Assembly: GCA_023146355.1 (NCBI GenBank)
Contig: JAGLCH010000383.1
Location: 1 to 13,398 of the forward strand
Reading direction: 5' to 3'
Length of the DNA: 13,398 nucleotides
Origin: Bacteriovoracaceae bacterium
Lineage (GTDB): Bacteria > Bdellovibrionota > Bacteriovoracia > Bacteriovoracales > Bacteriovoracaceae
The position numbers and the translations under genes were made by a program. Shown in pieces: positions 1 through 7,988 of the stretch. Numbering within the stretch: the stretch's first letter is position 1; each line of letters starts with the position of its first letter. A model generated the notes under the pieces. The model made no database searches. It was not told the DNA's origin and saw only the letters and a program-made list of their open reading frames with translations.

Positions 1-1755
1 AAGTACATGGATAAATTCAAGTACTATGATGTTTTTATCATCTGCGCCAAGCATGGTCATGTTCTATACACTGACTCTAAAGAAGCAGATTTAGGGGCTA
101 ACCTTAATAAGGGGAAGTATAACGATACTGGGTTGGCCCAAGTTTGGCGTGACGTAACCACAGAGGGTGGGACTCACATCACAGATATTTCACCCTATTC
201 CCCAAGTGGAAATGTACCTGCAAGTTTTGTCGGAACTGGAATAAAAGACAAGCAAGGAAATGTTGTTGCAGTTGTTGCAATTCAAATTCCCTTTGAAATG
301 GTTCAGAATATTACTGGGGAAAGGTCAGGGCTTGGAAAATCTGGAGAGACCTATGCTGTAGGAACCGACTATCTCGCTCGCTCAGACAGTTTTTTGAACC
401 CAGAGAAGTACAGTGTTGTGAATTCGTTTAAGGGGAATAATCAGTTAAAATCAAGCACTGTTGATCTTGCTCTTAAGGGGAAAAGTGGTGTGCAGGAGAT
501 AAAAGATTATAATGGAAATATGGTTCTCTCTTCATTTACCTTCTTGGATCTTGCTGACGATCTGAGATGGGCGCTTATAACAGAGATAGACTCTAGTGAA
601 GCATATGCCGCTGTTGATAAAATTAAAAGTAGTTTGACCGTCGGAATCATCATCACTGTAATTATTGTCACTGTGCTAGGACTTCTTATTGGAATAAATC
701 TTGCTAGGCCCATTGGAAAAGTGGTTGAGCAGTTAAAGCTTTTAATCAATGATATTATTGAAGGAAAGCTTGATTCGCGAGGTGATCGAAGTACTACAGC
801 TTTAGATTTTAAAGAAGTGATTGATCAAATTAATAAGCTTATTGACTCATTTGTGACACCAATGCGTGAGGTTATGGGAGTGATGGATTCCCTTGCGAGA
901 AAGAATCTTACTAAAAGAGTTGAGGGAAGCTATCAAGGGGAGTTTGCAAATTTTAAGGAGAATGTTAATACAGCTTCTGACAATTTACAGGAGGCCCTTT
1001 CTAACGTAAATGCAACTGTTTCACAGGTCGAGGCCGGAGGTGGTCAGGTGGCCGCTGCAAGTCAGGATTTGTCTCAAGGTGCCACAGAGCAAGCAGCATC
1101 TCTAGAAGAGATTACAAGTACGATGAATCAAATTGGATCACAAGTTAAAACAAATGCAGAAAATGCGAATAAAGCTCAAGCTATGAGTAGCACGGCAAAG
1201 TCAACGGCCATCAATGGTAATGGACAAATGAAAGAGATGGTCGTTGCCATGGATAAAATTAACGAATCAGGTGTGTCAATTTCGAAAATCATCAAAGTAA
1301 TTGATGAAATTGCATTTCAAACTAATCTCCTGGCGCTAAATGCTGCTGTCGAAGCTGCCCGTGCTGGTAAGCATGGTAAGGGGTTTGCCGTCGTCGCAGA
1401 GGAAGTTAAGAACCTAGCTGAGCGAAGTGCAACTGCCGCGAAGGAAACTACTGAGATGATAGAGGAATCAAATCAGAACGTAGAAACTGGAAGCAAGATT
1501 GTGTCGAGCACCGCTTCTGCGCTCGATGAAATTGTATCAAGCTCTACCGAAGTTACAGAGTTGGTTAATGAAATCGCAATAGCATCAAACGAGCAGTCTC
1601 GCGGGGTGTCCGAAATCGTAACTGCTCTTGGACAAATTGATCAGGTGACTCAGAGAAACACTGCTAGCGCTGAAGAGTCTGCTTCGGCCTCTGAAGAGCT
1701 CTCAAGTCAGTCAATGATGTTGAAGAAAATGGTTGGTGAGTTTCAAATAGAATAA
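1..1755 (+). CDS. Methyl-accepting chemotaxis protein, 5'-truncated by the window edge
   Basis: This is a transmembrane chemoreceptor that would control CheA/CheW in response to a periplasmic ligand. The reading frame is open from base 1. The first in-frame ATG (position 7) falls inside what looks like a Cache-type sensor domain, so the true start and first membrane helix lie upstream. Numbering from that ATG: remainder of the periplasmic sensor about 1-205, one hydrophobic membrane helix 208-233, HAMP region from about 231 with a second HAMP-like stretch to about 335, then the cytoplasmic signalling coiled coil. The hairpin tip is textbook (IAFQTNLLALNAAVEAARAG at 435-454, followed by GFAVVAEEV). 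From the tip to the C-terminus it lines up without gaps with my memory of E. coli Tsr, which suggests the 36-heptad class. Glu/Gln-rich methylation helices flank residues 356-372 and 525-565. There is no C-terminal NWETF-type CheR tether. The ligand cannot be inferred. Confidence 0.95.
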   Translation, partial: KYMDKFKYYDVFIICAKHGHVLYTDSKEADLGANLNKGKYNDTGLAQVWRDVTTEGGTHITDISPYSPSGNVPASFVGTGIKDKQGNVVAVVAIQIPFEMVQNITGERSGLGKSGETYAVGTDYLARSDSFLNPEKYSVVNSFKGNNQLKSSTVDLALKGKSGVQEIKDYNGNMVLSSFTFLDLADDLRWALITEIDSSEAYAAVDKIKSSLTVGIIITVIIVTVLGLLIGINLARPIGKVVEQLKLLINDIIEGKLDSRGDRSTTALDFKEVIDQINKLIDSFVTPMREVMGVMDSLARKNLTKRVEGSYQGEFANFKENVNTASDNLQEALSNVNATVSQVEAGGGQVAAASQDLSQGATEQAASLEEITSTMNQIGSQVKTNAENANKAQAMSSTAKSTAINGNGQMKEMVVAMDKINESGVSISKIIKVIDEIAFQTNLLALNAAVEAARAGKHGKGFAVVAEEVKNLAERSATAAKETTEMIEESNQNVETGSKIVSSTASALDEIVSSSTEVTELVNEIAIASNEQSRGVSEIVTALGQIDQVTQRNTASAEESASASEELSSQSMMLKKMVGEFQIE

Positions 1756-1757
1756 TA

Positions 1758-3482
1758 TTAGATCCCATTTAGCCGCAGATACTTAAGATTATTAAAGATC
1801 AAGTCAGAGTGTCGATAATTTTTTAAGTAGCTGTGGTTTAAAACATAAGTTCGAGTATAGAAAAGCATAATCCAAGGCACTTCTTCCTGAACAATATCTT
1901 CCATCTCATCCATTAATGCGGCCTTGTGCTTCCCATTGGGAAGCACTTTGAGCCTGTTGAACAGTGAGTCAAATTCATGGTTTGAGAAATTAGAAGTGTT
2001 AGGCCCCGAATTTCCATTTTTAGATATTAGTAGTTGTAAAAGATTTTCTGCATCGGGGTAATCTAATGTCCAGCCGCCCTGCCAAAATTGCAATTTACCG
2101 GCACGAGATTTTTTCAGGTATTCAGGGAATGTGTTAAGTACAACATTAACCTTGATTCCAATTTTCTCAAGTGATTCTTTGATATAGGATGCCTGAAACT
2201 TATTTGTCGCGCTAATCCCTCTAACATCAAAGCTTATTGGGGGAAGCCCCTGCCCATTAGGATACCCTGCCTTCGCGAGAAGTTTTTTTGCTTTCTGTAA
2301 GTTGAACTCGTAGGATAATTGTTTTGAGGGTGTATAGCCTGGGGTTCCAGGCGCAAAAATTGAGTTAGCTTTTTGGGCAACATTATTTGTAAAAAGACGA
2401 ATATACTTTTCAGTATCAATTGCGTGTGCAATTGCTAGGCGAAGGTAGCGGTTTTTTCCAACAACGGGATCCTTCATATTAAAAGCTAACCACCAATACG
2501 TAAGAGTTGGAGCTATTTGTAGCACCATTTTTTCTTTGCGGAGTTTTTTCGAGAGGTCACCTTCGACTGTTACCGTTTCTTTGTAATTATCGATAGGAAG
2601 GGTTAAGAAATCTAGTTGGCGGTTTCTAAACTGCTTCCACCTCTCACCGGAGCCCTGAATAATTTGGAAATTAATTCCATCCAGAAATGGGATTTTCTTT
2701 CCTGAATCTTTCAAAAATCCAGTTAGATTAGAAATACGATCACCTTTGTCTGGGTAGAAATCGTCCCGATAGTACTTAAATCTTTTTAATGAGAGTTGCT
2801 TTCCCTTTGCGTGTGATAAGAGCTTAAAGGGACCTGTACCAACAATAGTTTCTTGGAGATTGTTTTTGTAATATTTTATGACTTCATTGGGTACAGGCGC
2901 ACTAAAATTCATTGCCAGCGCATAAAGCATTTGTGGATTTGGCTCGGTAAGATCAATAATTAGGGTATGATCATCCGGCGCATTTAGACCTTTAACTGGT
3001 GTATTAAAGAAAAGTTTTAAACTGGTGCCAACCTGATCTCTGAATTTATTAATTCCTACTATTTTACCATCAACCAGCCACCATCCTCCACTGTTCGTGG
3101 GGCGAAAGGCAAGTCGTTTGAATTGATTGATGAAATCCTGAGCGACAAGATAACGAGCTTTTCCCTTGAATGACGGGTCATCATGGTAACGGATATTTTT
3201 TTTAATAGTTATAATATATCTTCTACCATTATTTTCAATTCTTGGCATTGATGCAGCAAGAAGCGGCTTGAGGGTATAGGGGCGCTTAAGATATTCGTAT
3301 TCAAAGAGAGTTTCATGGCACTGATATATTACACGCGCAGAAACAGTGTCATATGATCGAGCAGGGTCTAGTGTTGGGATTTCTCCCGATAGTCCTACAT
3401 TGAGTACGTTGTTTTCTCCTACTCTTGAATTTGAGCAGGAGAATAATAAGAGAGAAGTAATTAGAAGAAGTAGTTTCATCAT
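1758..3482 (-). CDS. ABC transporter substrate-binding lipoprotein (SBP_bac_5, OppA/DppA type)
   Basis: This is a periplasmic solute-binding protein of the family that delivers oligopeptides, opines or nickel to ABC permeases. A lipoprotein signal peptide is visible: Met-Met-Lys, a Leu-rich core and lipobox LFSC, with Cys16 as the expected lipid anchor. Family hallmarks follow in order: LSGEIPTLDPARSYD near 31-45, GTGPFKLL at 215-222, AIAHAID at 350-356 and GGWTLDYPDAENLL at 469-482. The 574 residues are somewhat longer than the usual 530-550. The first ATG is directly adjacent to the alaS TAA with no gap, and a second ATG follows at once. The ribosome site is weak (GGA about 5-8 nt upstream, inside alaS), so translation is probably coupled to alaS. 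No permease or ATPase gene is next to it, so the substrate and transporter partner are unknown. It converges with the chemoreceptor gene. Confidence 0.92.
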   Translation of the reverse strand: MMKLLLLITSLLLFSCSNSRVGENNVLNVGLSGEIPTLDPARSYDTVSARVIYQCHETLFEYEYLKRPYTLKPLLAASMPRIENNGRRYIITIKKNIRYHDDPSFKGKARYLVAQDFINQFKRLAFRPTNSGGWWLVDGKIVGINKFRDQVGTSLKLFFNTPVKGLNAPDDHTLIIDLTEPNPQMLYALAMNFSAPVPNEVIKYYKNNLQETIVGTGPFKLLSHAKGKQLSLKRFKYYRDDFYPDKGDRISNLTGFLKDSGKKIPFLDGINFQIIQGSGERWKQFRNRQLDFLTLPIDNYKETVTVEGDLSKKLRKEKMVLQIAPTLTYWWLAFNMKDPVVGKNRYLRLAIAHAIDTEKYIRLFTNNVAQKANSIFAPGTPGYTPSKQLSYEFNLQKAKKLLAKAGYPNGQGLPPISFDVRGISATNKFQASYIKESLEKIGIKVNVVLNTFPEYLKKSRAGKLQFWQGGWTLDYPDAENLLQLLISKNGNSGPNTSNFSNHEFDSLFNRLKVLPNGKHKAALMDEMEDIVQEEVPWIMLFYTRTYVLNHSYLKNYRHSDLIFNNLKYLRLNGI

Positions 3483-6089
3483 TTATTCCAGTACTGCAAG
3501 AAGCCCTTTTTTGATTATCGATGCAAACTGATCAAGGTCTCCGGCCATCCCGGAACCTTGCGCCATTTCAGGGCGTCCGCCACCTTTTCCTCCGAGGAAT
3601 GCGAGGCCCTCTCGGAGAAGGTTGGAGCAATTAATTCCCTTCGCTTCCTTGCCAGCTCTCAAAAGTGCCGAAACTTTATCATTTTTGGTGCAGTAGAGTA
3701 GAACAATTCCATCTGGATATTTATCAATAAAAAGGTCTGACATTTTTCTTAGATCACTACCCTCTGCAACGGCAGCAGAGATATATTTGATACCTCTATT
3801 TAAAATTTCGGGTGTTGAGAAAATCTCTTTGCTTTGACCTGCTTGAATTTTCTCTTTAAGTTCCTTTATCTCACGAGACTTTTCTTTAAGCTCATTGTAA
3901 ATCGCATCAAGCCTTTCGACTGTTTTGCTATTTTTGACTGTGAGTTTTGATTCAATTAATTCTAAAATCTCAGAGCGCTTTGAAAGTCGCTCTATTGCAA
4001 CATCTCCAGAAACAGCATCGATCCTTCTAATTCCAGTACTCAGTGATGATTCTGAAATAATAGTAAAATGTTTAATATTCTGAGTATTGTGAACGTGTGT
4101 TCCTCCGCAGAGTTCTGTCGATAGTCCTCCCATCTTAACCACACGGACGCGATCTCCATATTTCTCTCCGAAGAGAGCAATAGCACCACTTTTAATTGCT
4201 TCATCCTTTGTCATCACAGAGTTTTCAATCTCGACAGATTGTAAAATCATATGATTAACATGAGTTTCAACTTTCTTAATTTCCTCTTTGGTCATTGCTT
4301 GAGTGTGGGTAAAATCAAAGCGAAGACGTTCAGGAGAAACTGAAGAGCCTGATTGCTTTACATGATCTCCAAGAACTGAAGTCAGTGCTGATTGCAGCAG
4401 GTGAGTTGCGGAGTGATTAGATGCAGAAGATTCCCTTAGAGAACTATCAATTTTGAGATTATAGGTTTTACCGATATCAAGTTTGCTTGCATCTTCGACA
4501 ATATGTATGTGTAAGTCACTAATAGGCTTTAAGGTGTCAGTAATTTCAGCAATTACTTCTCCTGACGCAGTTATTGCACCAATATCTCCTGCCTGGCCTC
4601 CTGACTCCCCATAAAATGGAGTTCGATCAAATTGTAGACCAAACGTATTTCCGATTTCCACAATACCAAGTAGTTTTGCTCCATCAAGTAGAGAGTTTTC
4701 ATACCCAATGAAGGTAGTGCTACCATTTTTCTCTTTTAGGTCATAAAACACCTTGTCGTCGACTCCAGTGGATCCTTTCCATGATTTCCTTGAGTCTGCT
4801 TTTCTTTCCTCCATAGAGGATGTAAAGCCTTTAGAGTCTACAGAGAGTCCTTTTTCGTGGAGAATGATTTCTGTTAGATCTAATGGGAAGCCATATGTAT
4901 CGTATAACTTAAATGCAACGCTTCCTTTAAGGACACCATTTTCAATATCGCTCTTAATTGCTGCATCTAAAAACTTTAACCCCATCTCAAGAGTCTCTAG
5001 AAACTTTCGTTCTTCAAGCTCAAGAAACTTTTCCGCCAAGGAGATATTTTGCATGTTTTCTTTATACTCTTTTCCAAGAGACTCCATAACGACATGTATG
5101 AGTTTATAGAAACTATTGGCAGGGGCCCCAAGATCTCTCATGTTTTTAACTGCTCTACGAATAATACGTCGTAGAACATAGCCTCTGCCCTCATTTGATG
5201 GAATCACTCCATCTGTAATTAGCATCGTACATGAGCGGATATGATCCGCAACGATACGCATATTTGAAGTGTACTTTGGATTGGTATACTTCTGTCCTGA
5301 GCTTTTTTCTATCTCTGCTATAATAGGCGTAAATCCATCAGTGTCGTAGTTCCAGTAGACTTCCTGGCATACTGCTGCAAGTCTTTCAAGCCCTGCTCCT
5401 GTATCAACACATGGTTTCGGTAGATTAATTTTTCCCTCACGCGTCTTCTCAAACTGCATAAATACAAGGTTCCAAATTTCTACATAACGCATTTCATCGT
5501 CTAGAATATCTTGGTCAGCAGAAGGAATAAAATCAGGTGTACTGTATTTTTGTCCATGGTCATAGAAAATCTCAGAACAGGTGCCACAGGGGCCAAATTC
5601 TCCCATTTCCCAAAAGTTATCTTTATCACCTTTTCTGAAAATTCGATCAGGGGAAAGGCCCATATCGTCTTTCCAGATATTAAATGCCTCATCATCGCTG
5701 TGATGAACTGTAACGTATAGCTTTGATTCGGGGATCTTGAGCTCGTCTGTTAGGAATTTCCATGACAATCTTATTGCCTCTTTTTTGAAGTAATCACCAA
5801 AAGAGAAGTTTCCAAGCATTTCAAAAAAAGTGTGATGTCTTGCAGTCATTCCAACATTTTCTAGATCATTGTGCTTCCCGCCTGCGCGAACACATTTTTG
5901 AATTGATGTGATTCGAGTATGAGGAGGTGTTTCTTTACCAGTAAAAAAACTTTTAAACTGATTCATTCCGGCATTTGTAAAAAGTAAGGAGGGATCATTG
6001 TTTGGAATCAGTGACGATGATGGAACTTTATTATGGCCATTTTTTATAAAATATTCTGTAAATTTTGTACGAATTTCTTGAACTAGCAT
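3483..6089 (-). CDS. alaS: Alanine--tRNA ligase
   Basis: This enzyme charges tRNA-Ala with alanine in the cytoplasm and clears mischarged Ser/Gly-tRNA-Ala. All AlaRS modules are visible in 868 residues (E. coli enzyme about 875). The class II catalytic core occupies 1 to about 240 (LLFTNAGMNQFK near 35-46, GAGLERLA at 231-238). The tRNA-recognition region contains SNEGRGYVLRRIIRRAV (298-314). The editing domain has zinc ligands in NHSATH (His559, His563) and CGGTH (Cys661, His665). A coiled coil spans about 720-750, and the C-Ala domain contains the glycine-rich GGKGGGRPEMAQGSG (833-847). The ATG at 6089 is preceded by AAGGA (6097-6101) with a 7-nt spacer, which supports this start. The gene lies 74 bp downstream of recX, a common arrangement in bacteria. 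No internal frameshift or missing catalytic residue was seen. Confidence 0.98.
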   Translation of the reverse strand: MLVQEIRTKFTEYFIKNGHNKVPSSSLIPNNDPSLLFTNAGMNQFKSFFTGKETPPHTRITSIQKCVRAGGKHNDLENVGMTARHHTFFEMLGNFSFGDYFKKEAIRLSWKFLTDELKIPESKLYVTVHHSDDEAFNIWKDDMGLSPDRIFRKGDKDNFWEMGEFGPCGTCSEIFYDHGQKYSTPDFIPSADQDILDDEMRYVEIWNLVFMQFEKTREGKINLPKPCVDTGAGLERLAAVCQEVYWNYDTDGFTPIIAEIEKSSGQKYTNPKYTSNMRIVADHIRSCTMLITDGVIPSNEGRGYVLRRIIRRAVKNMRDLGAPANSFYKLIHVVMESLGKEYKENMQNISLAEKFLELEERKFLETLEMGLKFLDAAIKSDIENGVLKGSVAFKLYDTYGFPLDLTEIILHEKGLSVDSKGFTSSMEERKADSRKSWKGSTGVDDKVFYDLKEKNGSTTFIGYENSLLDGAKLLGIVEIGNTFGLQFDRTPFYGESGGQAGDIGAITASGEVIAEITDTLKPISDLHIHIVEDASKLDIGKTYNLKIDSSLRESSASNHSATHLLQSALTSVLGDHVKQSGSSVSPERLRFDFTHTQAMTKEEIKKVETHVNHMILQSVEIENSVMTKDEAIKSGAIALFGEKYGDRVRVVKMGGLSTELCGGTHVHNTQNIKHFTIISESSLSTGIRRIDAVSGDVAIERLSKRSEILELIESKLTVKNSKTVERLDAIYNELKEKSREIKELKEKIQAGQSKEIFSTPEILNRGIKYISAAVAEGSDLRKMSDLFIDKYPDGIVLLYCTKNDKVSALLRAGKEAKGINCSNLLREGLAFLGGKGGGRPEMAQGSGMAGDLDQFASIIKKGLLAVLE

Positions 6090-6163
6090 ATCGTTTTCCT
6101 TGAGTCATTTAGATACTAAAAAGTAGCATATTGACTAGGAATTGTAATGCCTTAGGGATTTAT

Positions 6164-6640
6164 TTAGCAAAAAATTGATTTCAGGATTATCCGCGATGGC
6201 ACTATCTGATGACCTTTACCATAAAGATAGCGAAGAACTCTATTTTCAATCTTTATACGTGAATCATAGTCTAGGTCTGCTCGCGGAGAAGAGGGGAGTT
6301 TTTTATAGATTATTCGGGTGATCTGATCAGTTTCGGAAATTCCATGCTCTATAAATATCGAATCAATCAGTGATATTTCAATATCGAGATACTCTTCAGC
6401 GAGCTTGCTGCGAATATAGCTCATCGAACAATTCTTGTGCATAAATCCCTTAATTCGAGCTTCAATATAATTGTCTTCACGTAGATAGTTGAGAGATATG
6501 ATCTCTGCAATAGACTCATCAATGGCCTGATGAGAGTGGCCTCTTTCACGAAGTTTCTGTTCCAGTTTATATCTTGAATAATCTCTCTTGGAGATCAATC
6601 TGATGAGGTAGCTATAGGCCTTTTTAGTTTCTTTATCCAT
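6164..6640 (-). CDS. recX: Regulatory protein RecX
   Basis: RecX binds RecA filaments and limits their extension, so it modulates recombination and the SOS response. The 158-residue product has the typical RecX size and three-helix repeat pattern. The first repeat is clear: AYSYLIRLISKRDYSRYKLE at 8-27, then QKLRERGH (28-35), followed by NYLREDNYIEAR (51-62). The C-terminal repeats are more divergent. Its position directly downstream of recA supports the call. The ATG at 6640 lies only 8 nt after the T-tract of the recA terminator. No Shine-Dalgarno sequence can be seen, because the stretch before ATG is a T-run and CTACGACC. No other start codon is available upstream in frame. This predicts low, read-through-dependent expression, as described for recX in E. 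coli. Confidence 0.9.
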   Translation of the reverse strand: MDKETKKAYSYLIRLISKRDYSRYKLEQKLRERGHSHQAIDESIAEIISLNYLREDNYIEARIKGFMHKNCSMSYIRSKLAEEYLDIEISLIDSIFIEHGISETDQITRIIYKKLPSSPRADLDYDSRIKIENRVLRYLYGKGHQIVPSRIILKSIFC

Positions 6641-6648
6641 GGTCGTAG

Positions 6649-6675
6649 AAAAAAAGAGGGGCCATAAGGCCCCTC
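6649..6675 (-). terminator. Intrinsic terminator after recA, ahead of recX
   Basis: On the minus strand a perfect 8-bp GC-rich stem (GAGGGGCC at 6675-6668 pairing with GGCCCCTC at 6663-6656) encloses a 4-nt loop and is followed by seven T residues (6655-6649). It begins 11 nt after the recA stop codon and ends 8 nt before the recX ATG. The plus strand has no T-run after the stem, so it works in one direction. It should make most transcripts end after recA, leaving recX (and perhaps alaS) dependent on read-through or an internal promoter. Confidence 0.93.
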
Positions 6676-6686
6676 AGATATGAGAT

Positions 6687-7784
6687 CTATTGAATTTTTT
6701 TACCTTTTTTAGTTGGAGCTTCTTCTTCAACAATTTCACCAGTATTCTTATCTATGGTCTCTACTGGAGCTTCAGCTAAACCATTTTTTTGAAGTACCTT
6801 TAGTTTCACTTCTGCTAGTATTTCAGGGTTTTCCTCAAGATGACGTTTTGAATTTTCTCTACCTTGGCCGAGTTTAGCATTGTTGTAAGAGAACCATGCT
6901 CCTGCTTTTTCGACAATATTTTCTTGGACCGCCATGTCGAGAATTGTTCCCGATTTAGAGATGCCTTGACCAAACATAATATCAAATTCAATAGTCTTAA
7001 ATGGAGGAGCAACCTTATTTTTTACAACTTTGATACGTGTACGGTTACCAACAACATTATCACCCTCTTTAATTGCCCCAATTCTTCTGATATCAATTCT
7101 CACAGAGGAATAAAATTTGAGAGCATTACCGCCGGTAGTTGTTTCTGGGTTACCAAACATTACCCCGATTTTCATTCGAAGTTGATTTATAAAAATCACA
7201 GTACAGTTTGAGCGAGAAATTGAACCTGTTAGCTTTCTCAGCGCCTGAGACATTAATCGTGCCTGAAGGCCCATATGTGAGTCTCCCATATCTCCCTCTA
7301 GTTCAGCGCGCGGGGTAAGGGCGGCAACAGAGTCAACAATCAGAAGATTTACAGCTCCTGAACGTACGAGCATATCGGCAATCTCAAGTCCCTGCTCACC
7401 ACTATCTGGTTGTGAAATAAGAAGATTTGGAATATCAACACCTAGTGCAGAAGCATATGAGGTATCGAGTGCGTGCTCGGCGTCTACAAATGCAACAGTT
7501 CCGCCCATCTTTTGGCATTCTGCTGCAATATGGAGTGTAAGAGTGGTCTTGCCAGATGCTTCTGGGCCATAAATTTCAACAATTCTTCCTTGCGGAATTC
7601 CGCCAATTCCTAATGCTACATCTAGACTTAGACATCCAGTAGGGATTGCAGGTATCTTTTCCTTGGCCTGTTTGTCATCCATCTTCATGATAGCACCTTT
7701 GCCAAACTGCTTTTCAATAGCAGATAGCGCCATATCAAGTGCCTTACCTTTATCTGATGTCTGAGTGTTTTTACTGCTTGCCAT
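6687..7784 (-). CDS. recA: Recombinase RecA
   Basis: RecA forms filaments on single-stranded DNA, carries out homologous strand exchange and stimulates LexA-type autocleavage. With the start chosen here it has 365 residues. The Walker A motif is GPEASGKTT at 73-81. The Walker B region is NLLIVDSVAAL (146-156). The DNA-binding L1 and L2 loops lie around 157-165 and 195-215, with FGNPETTTGGNALKFYSS at 210-227. The longer frame opens at an ATG at 7826, but the ATG at 7784 is preferred. It has a near-perfect AGGAG 5 nt upstream, and the protein then begins like other RecA proteins (KGKALDMALSAIEKQFGKG). The C-terminal tail is acidic at 341-356 but ends in a short basic patch (KKGKK), unlike the purely acidic E. 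coli tail. No GAACN4GTTC or CTGTN8ACAG LexA box was found upstream. A strong terminator follows the gene. Confidence 0.98.
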   Translation of the reverse strand: MASSKNTQTSDKGKALDMALSAIEKQFGKGAIMKMDDKQAKEKIPAIPTGCLSLDVALGIGGIPQGRIVEIYGPEASGKTTLTLHIAAECQKMGGTVAFVDAEHALDTSYASALGVDIPNLLISQPDSGEQGLEIADMLVRSGAVNLLIVDSVAALTPRAELEGDMGDSHMGLQARLMSQALRKLTGSISRSNCTVIFINQLRMKIGVMFGNPETTTGGNALKFYSSVRIDIRRIGAIKEGDNVVGNRTRIKVVKNKVAPPFKTIEFDIMFGQGISKSGTILDMAVQENIVEKAGAWFSYNNAKLGQGRENSKRHLEENPEILAEVKLKVLQKNGLAEAPVETIDKNTGEIVEEEAPTKKGKKIQ

Positions 7785-7789
7785 TTCTT

Positions 7790-7794
7790 CTCCT
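7790..7794 (-). promoter_or_regulatory. Ribosome binding site that fixes the recA start
   Basis: AGGAG lies 5 nt upstream of the ATG at 7784. No comparable site precedes the alternative in-frame ATG at 7826, so the 365-residue form of RecA is favoured over the 379-residue form. Confidence 0.85.
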
Positions 7795-7834
7795 AATAAT
7801 TGTGTGTCTGATACAAAATTTATCAAACATTGCT

Positions 7835-7886
7835 TGATCTTGGCATTCTAATTTTGCAAGTAATTATCATCTTGGCTTGATTCTAA
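7835..7886. repeat. Imperfect direct repeat upstream of recA
   Basis: On the plus strand, ATCTTGGC followed by ATTCTAATT occurs at 7835-7851. It occurs again at 7867-7886, where three extra bases (TTG) separate the two blocks. The two copies start 32 bp apart, about three helical turns. The second copy overlaps the right arm and spacer of the 13-bp inverted repeat. I interpret it as a probable regulator binding array or a local duplication. No known operator was recognised. Confidence 0.6.
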
Positions 7887-7894
7887 TTACTTGC
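7852..7894. promoter_or_regulatory. Perfect 13-bp inverted repeat in the recA upstream region
   Basis: TTGCAAGTAATTA (7852-7864) is matched exactly by its reverse complement TAATTACTTGCAA (7882-7894), with a 17-nt spacer. The arm centres are 30 bp apart, which places them on the same DNA face. On the recA strand the left arm and its flank contain GATAAT (7866-7861), a plausible -10 hexamer, although no good -35 hexamer was found. If this is the promoter, the two arms would cover about -40 to +1, as expected for an operator. As RNA it could instead form a long-loop hairpin, but no T-run follows, so it is not an intrinsic terminator. The binding protein is unknown. Confidence 0.6.
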
Positions 7895-7969
7895 AACAAA
7901 AGGGTTTTCTGTATTCACAAAGAAACTCTTTTTCAGTTAGTGAAAACTTTTACTCAAAAAAAAGGTTAT

Positions 7970-7988
7970 GCGTAAGTTTTGCGTAAGT
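7970..7988. repeat. Tandem 9-bp repeat with 10-bp period at the pgpA 3' end
   Basis: TGCGTAAGT occurs at 7970-7978 and again at 7980-7988, a 10-bp period equal to one helical turn. The second copy touches the pgpA stop codon (7988-7990). It lies about 190 bp upstream of the recA ATG. An A8/T8 run (7956-7963) sits beside it. It could be a direct-repeat protein binding site for recA or part of the pgpA 3' end. No function is proven. Confidence 0.5.

Noticed and set aside
4753..5109. 118-codon plus-strand frame opposite alaS
   Set aside because: It is an antisense shadow of a clearly functional alaS with no ribosome site or recognisable protein features.
6864..7211. 115-codon plus-strand frame opposite recA
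   Set aside because: It is the reverse-strand shadow of conserved RecA codons; no independent support.
7785..7826. 14-residue N-terminal extension of RecA from the ATG at 7826
   Set aside because: No ribosome site precedes it, while AGGAG sits 5 nt before the ATG at 7784; RecA proteins do not normally carry this extension.
7917..7931. AAAGAG-AAA-CTCTTT hairpin in the recA upstream region
   Set aside because: The stem is short and AT-rich with a 3-nt loop and only two more T residues after it on the plus strand; too weak to call a terminator.
7930..7946. TTTTCA-GTTAG-TGAAAA palindrome
   Set aside because: Six-base AT-rich arms in an AT-rich spacer are likely by chance; no known operator matched.
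7785..7987. LexA/SOS box upstream of recA
   Set aside because: I looked for CTGTN8ACAG, GAACN4GTTC and TTACN3GTAA and found none intact.
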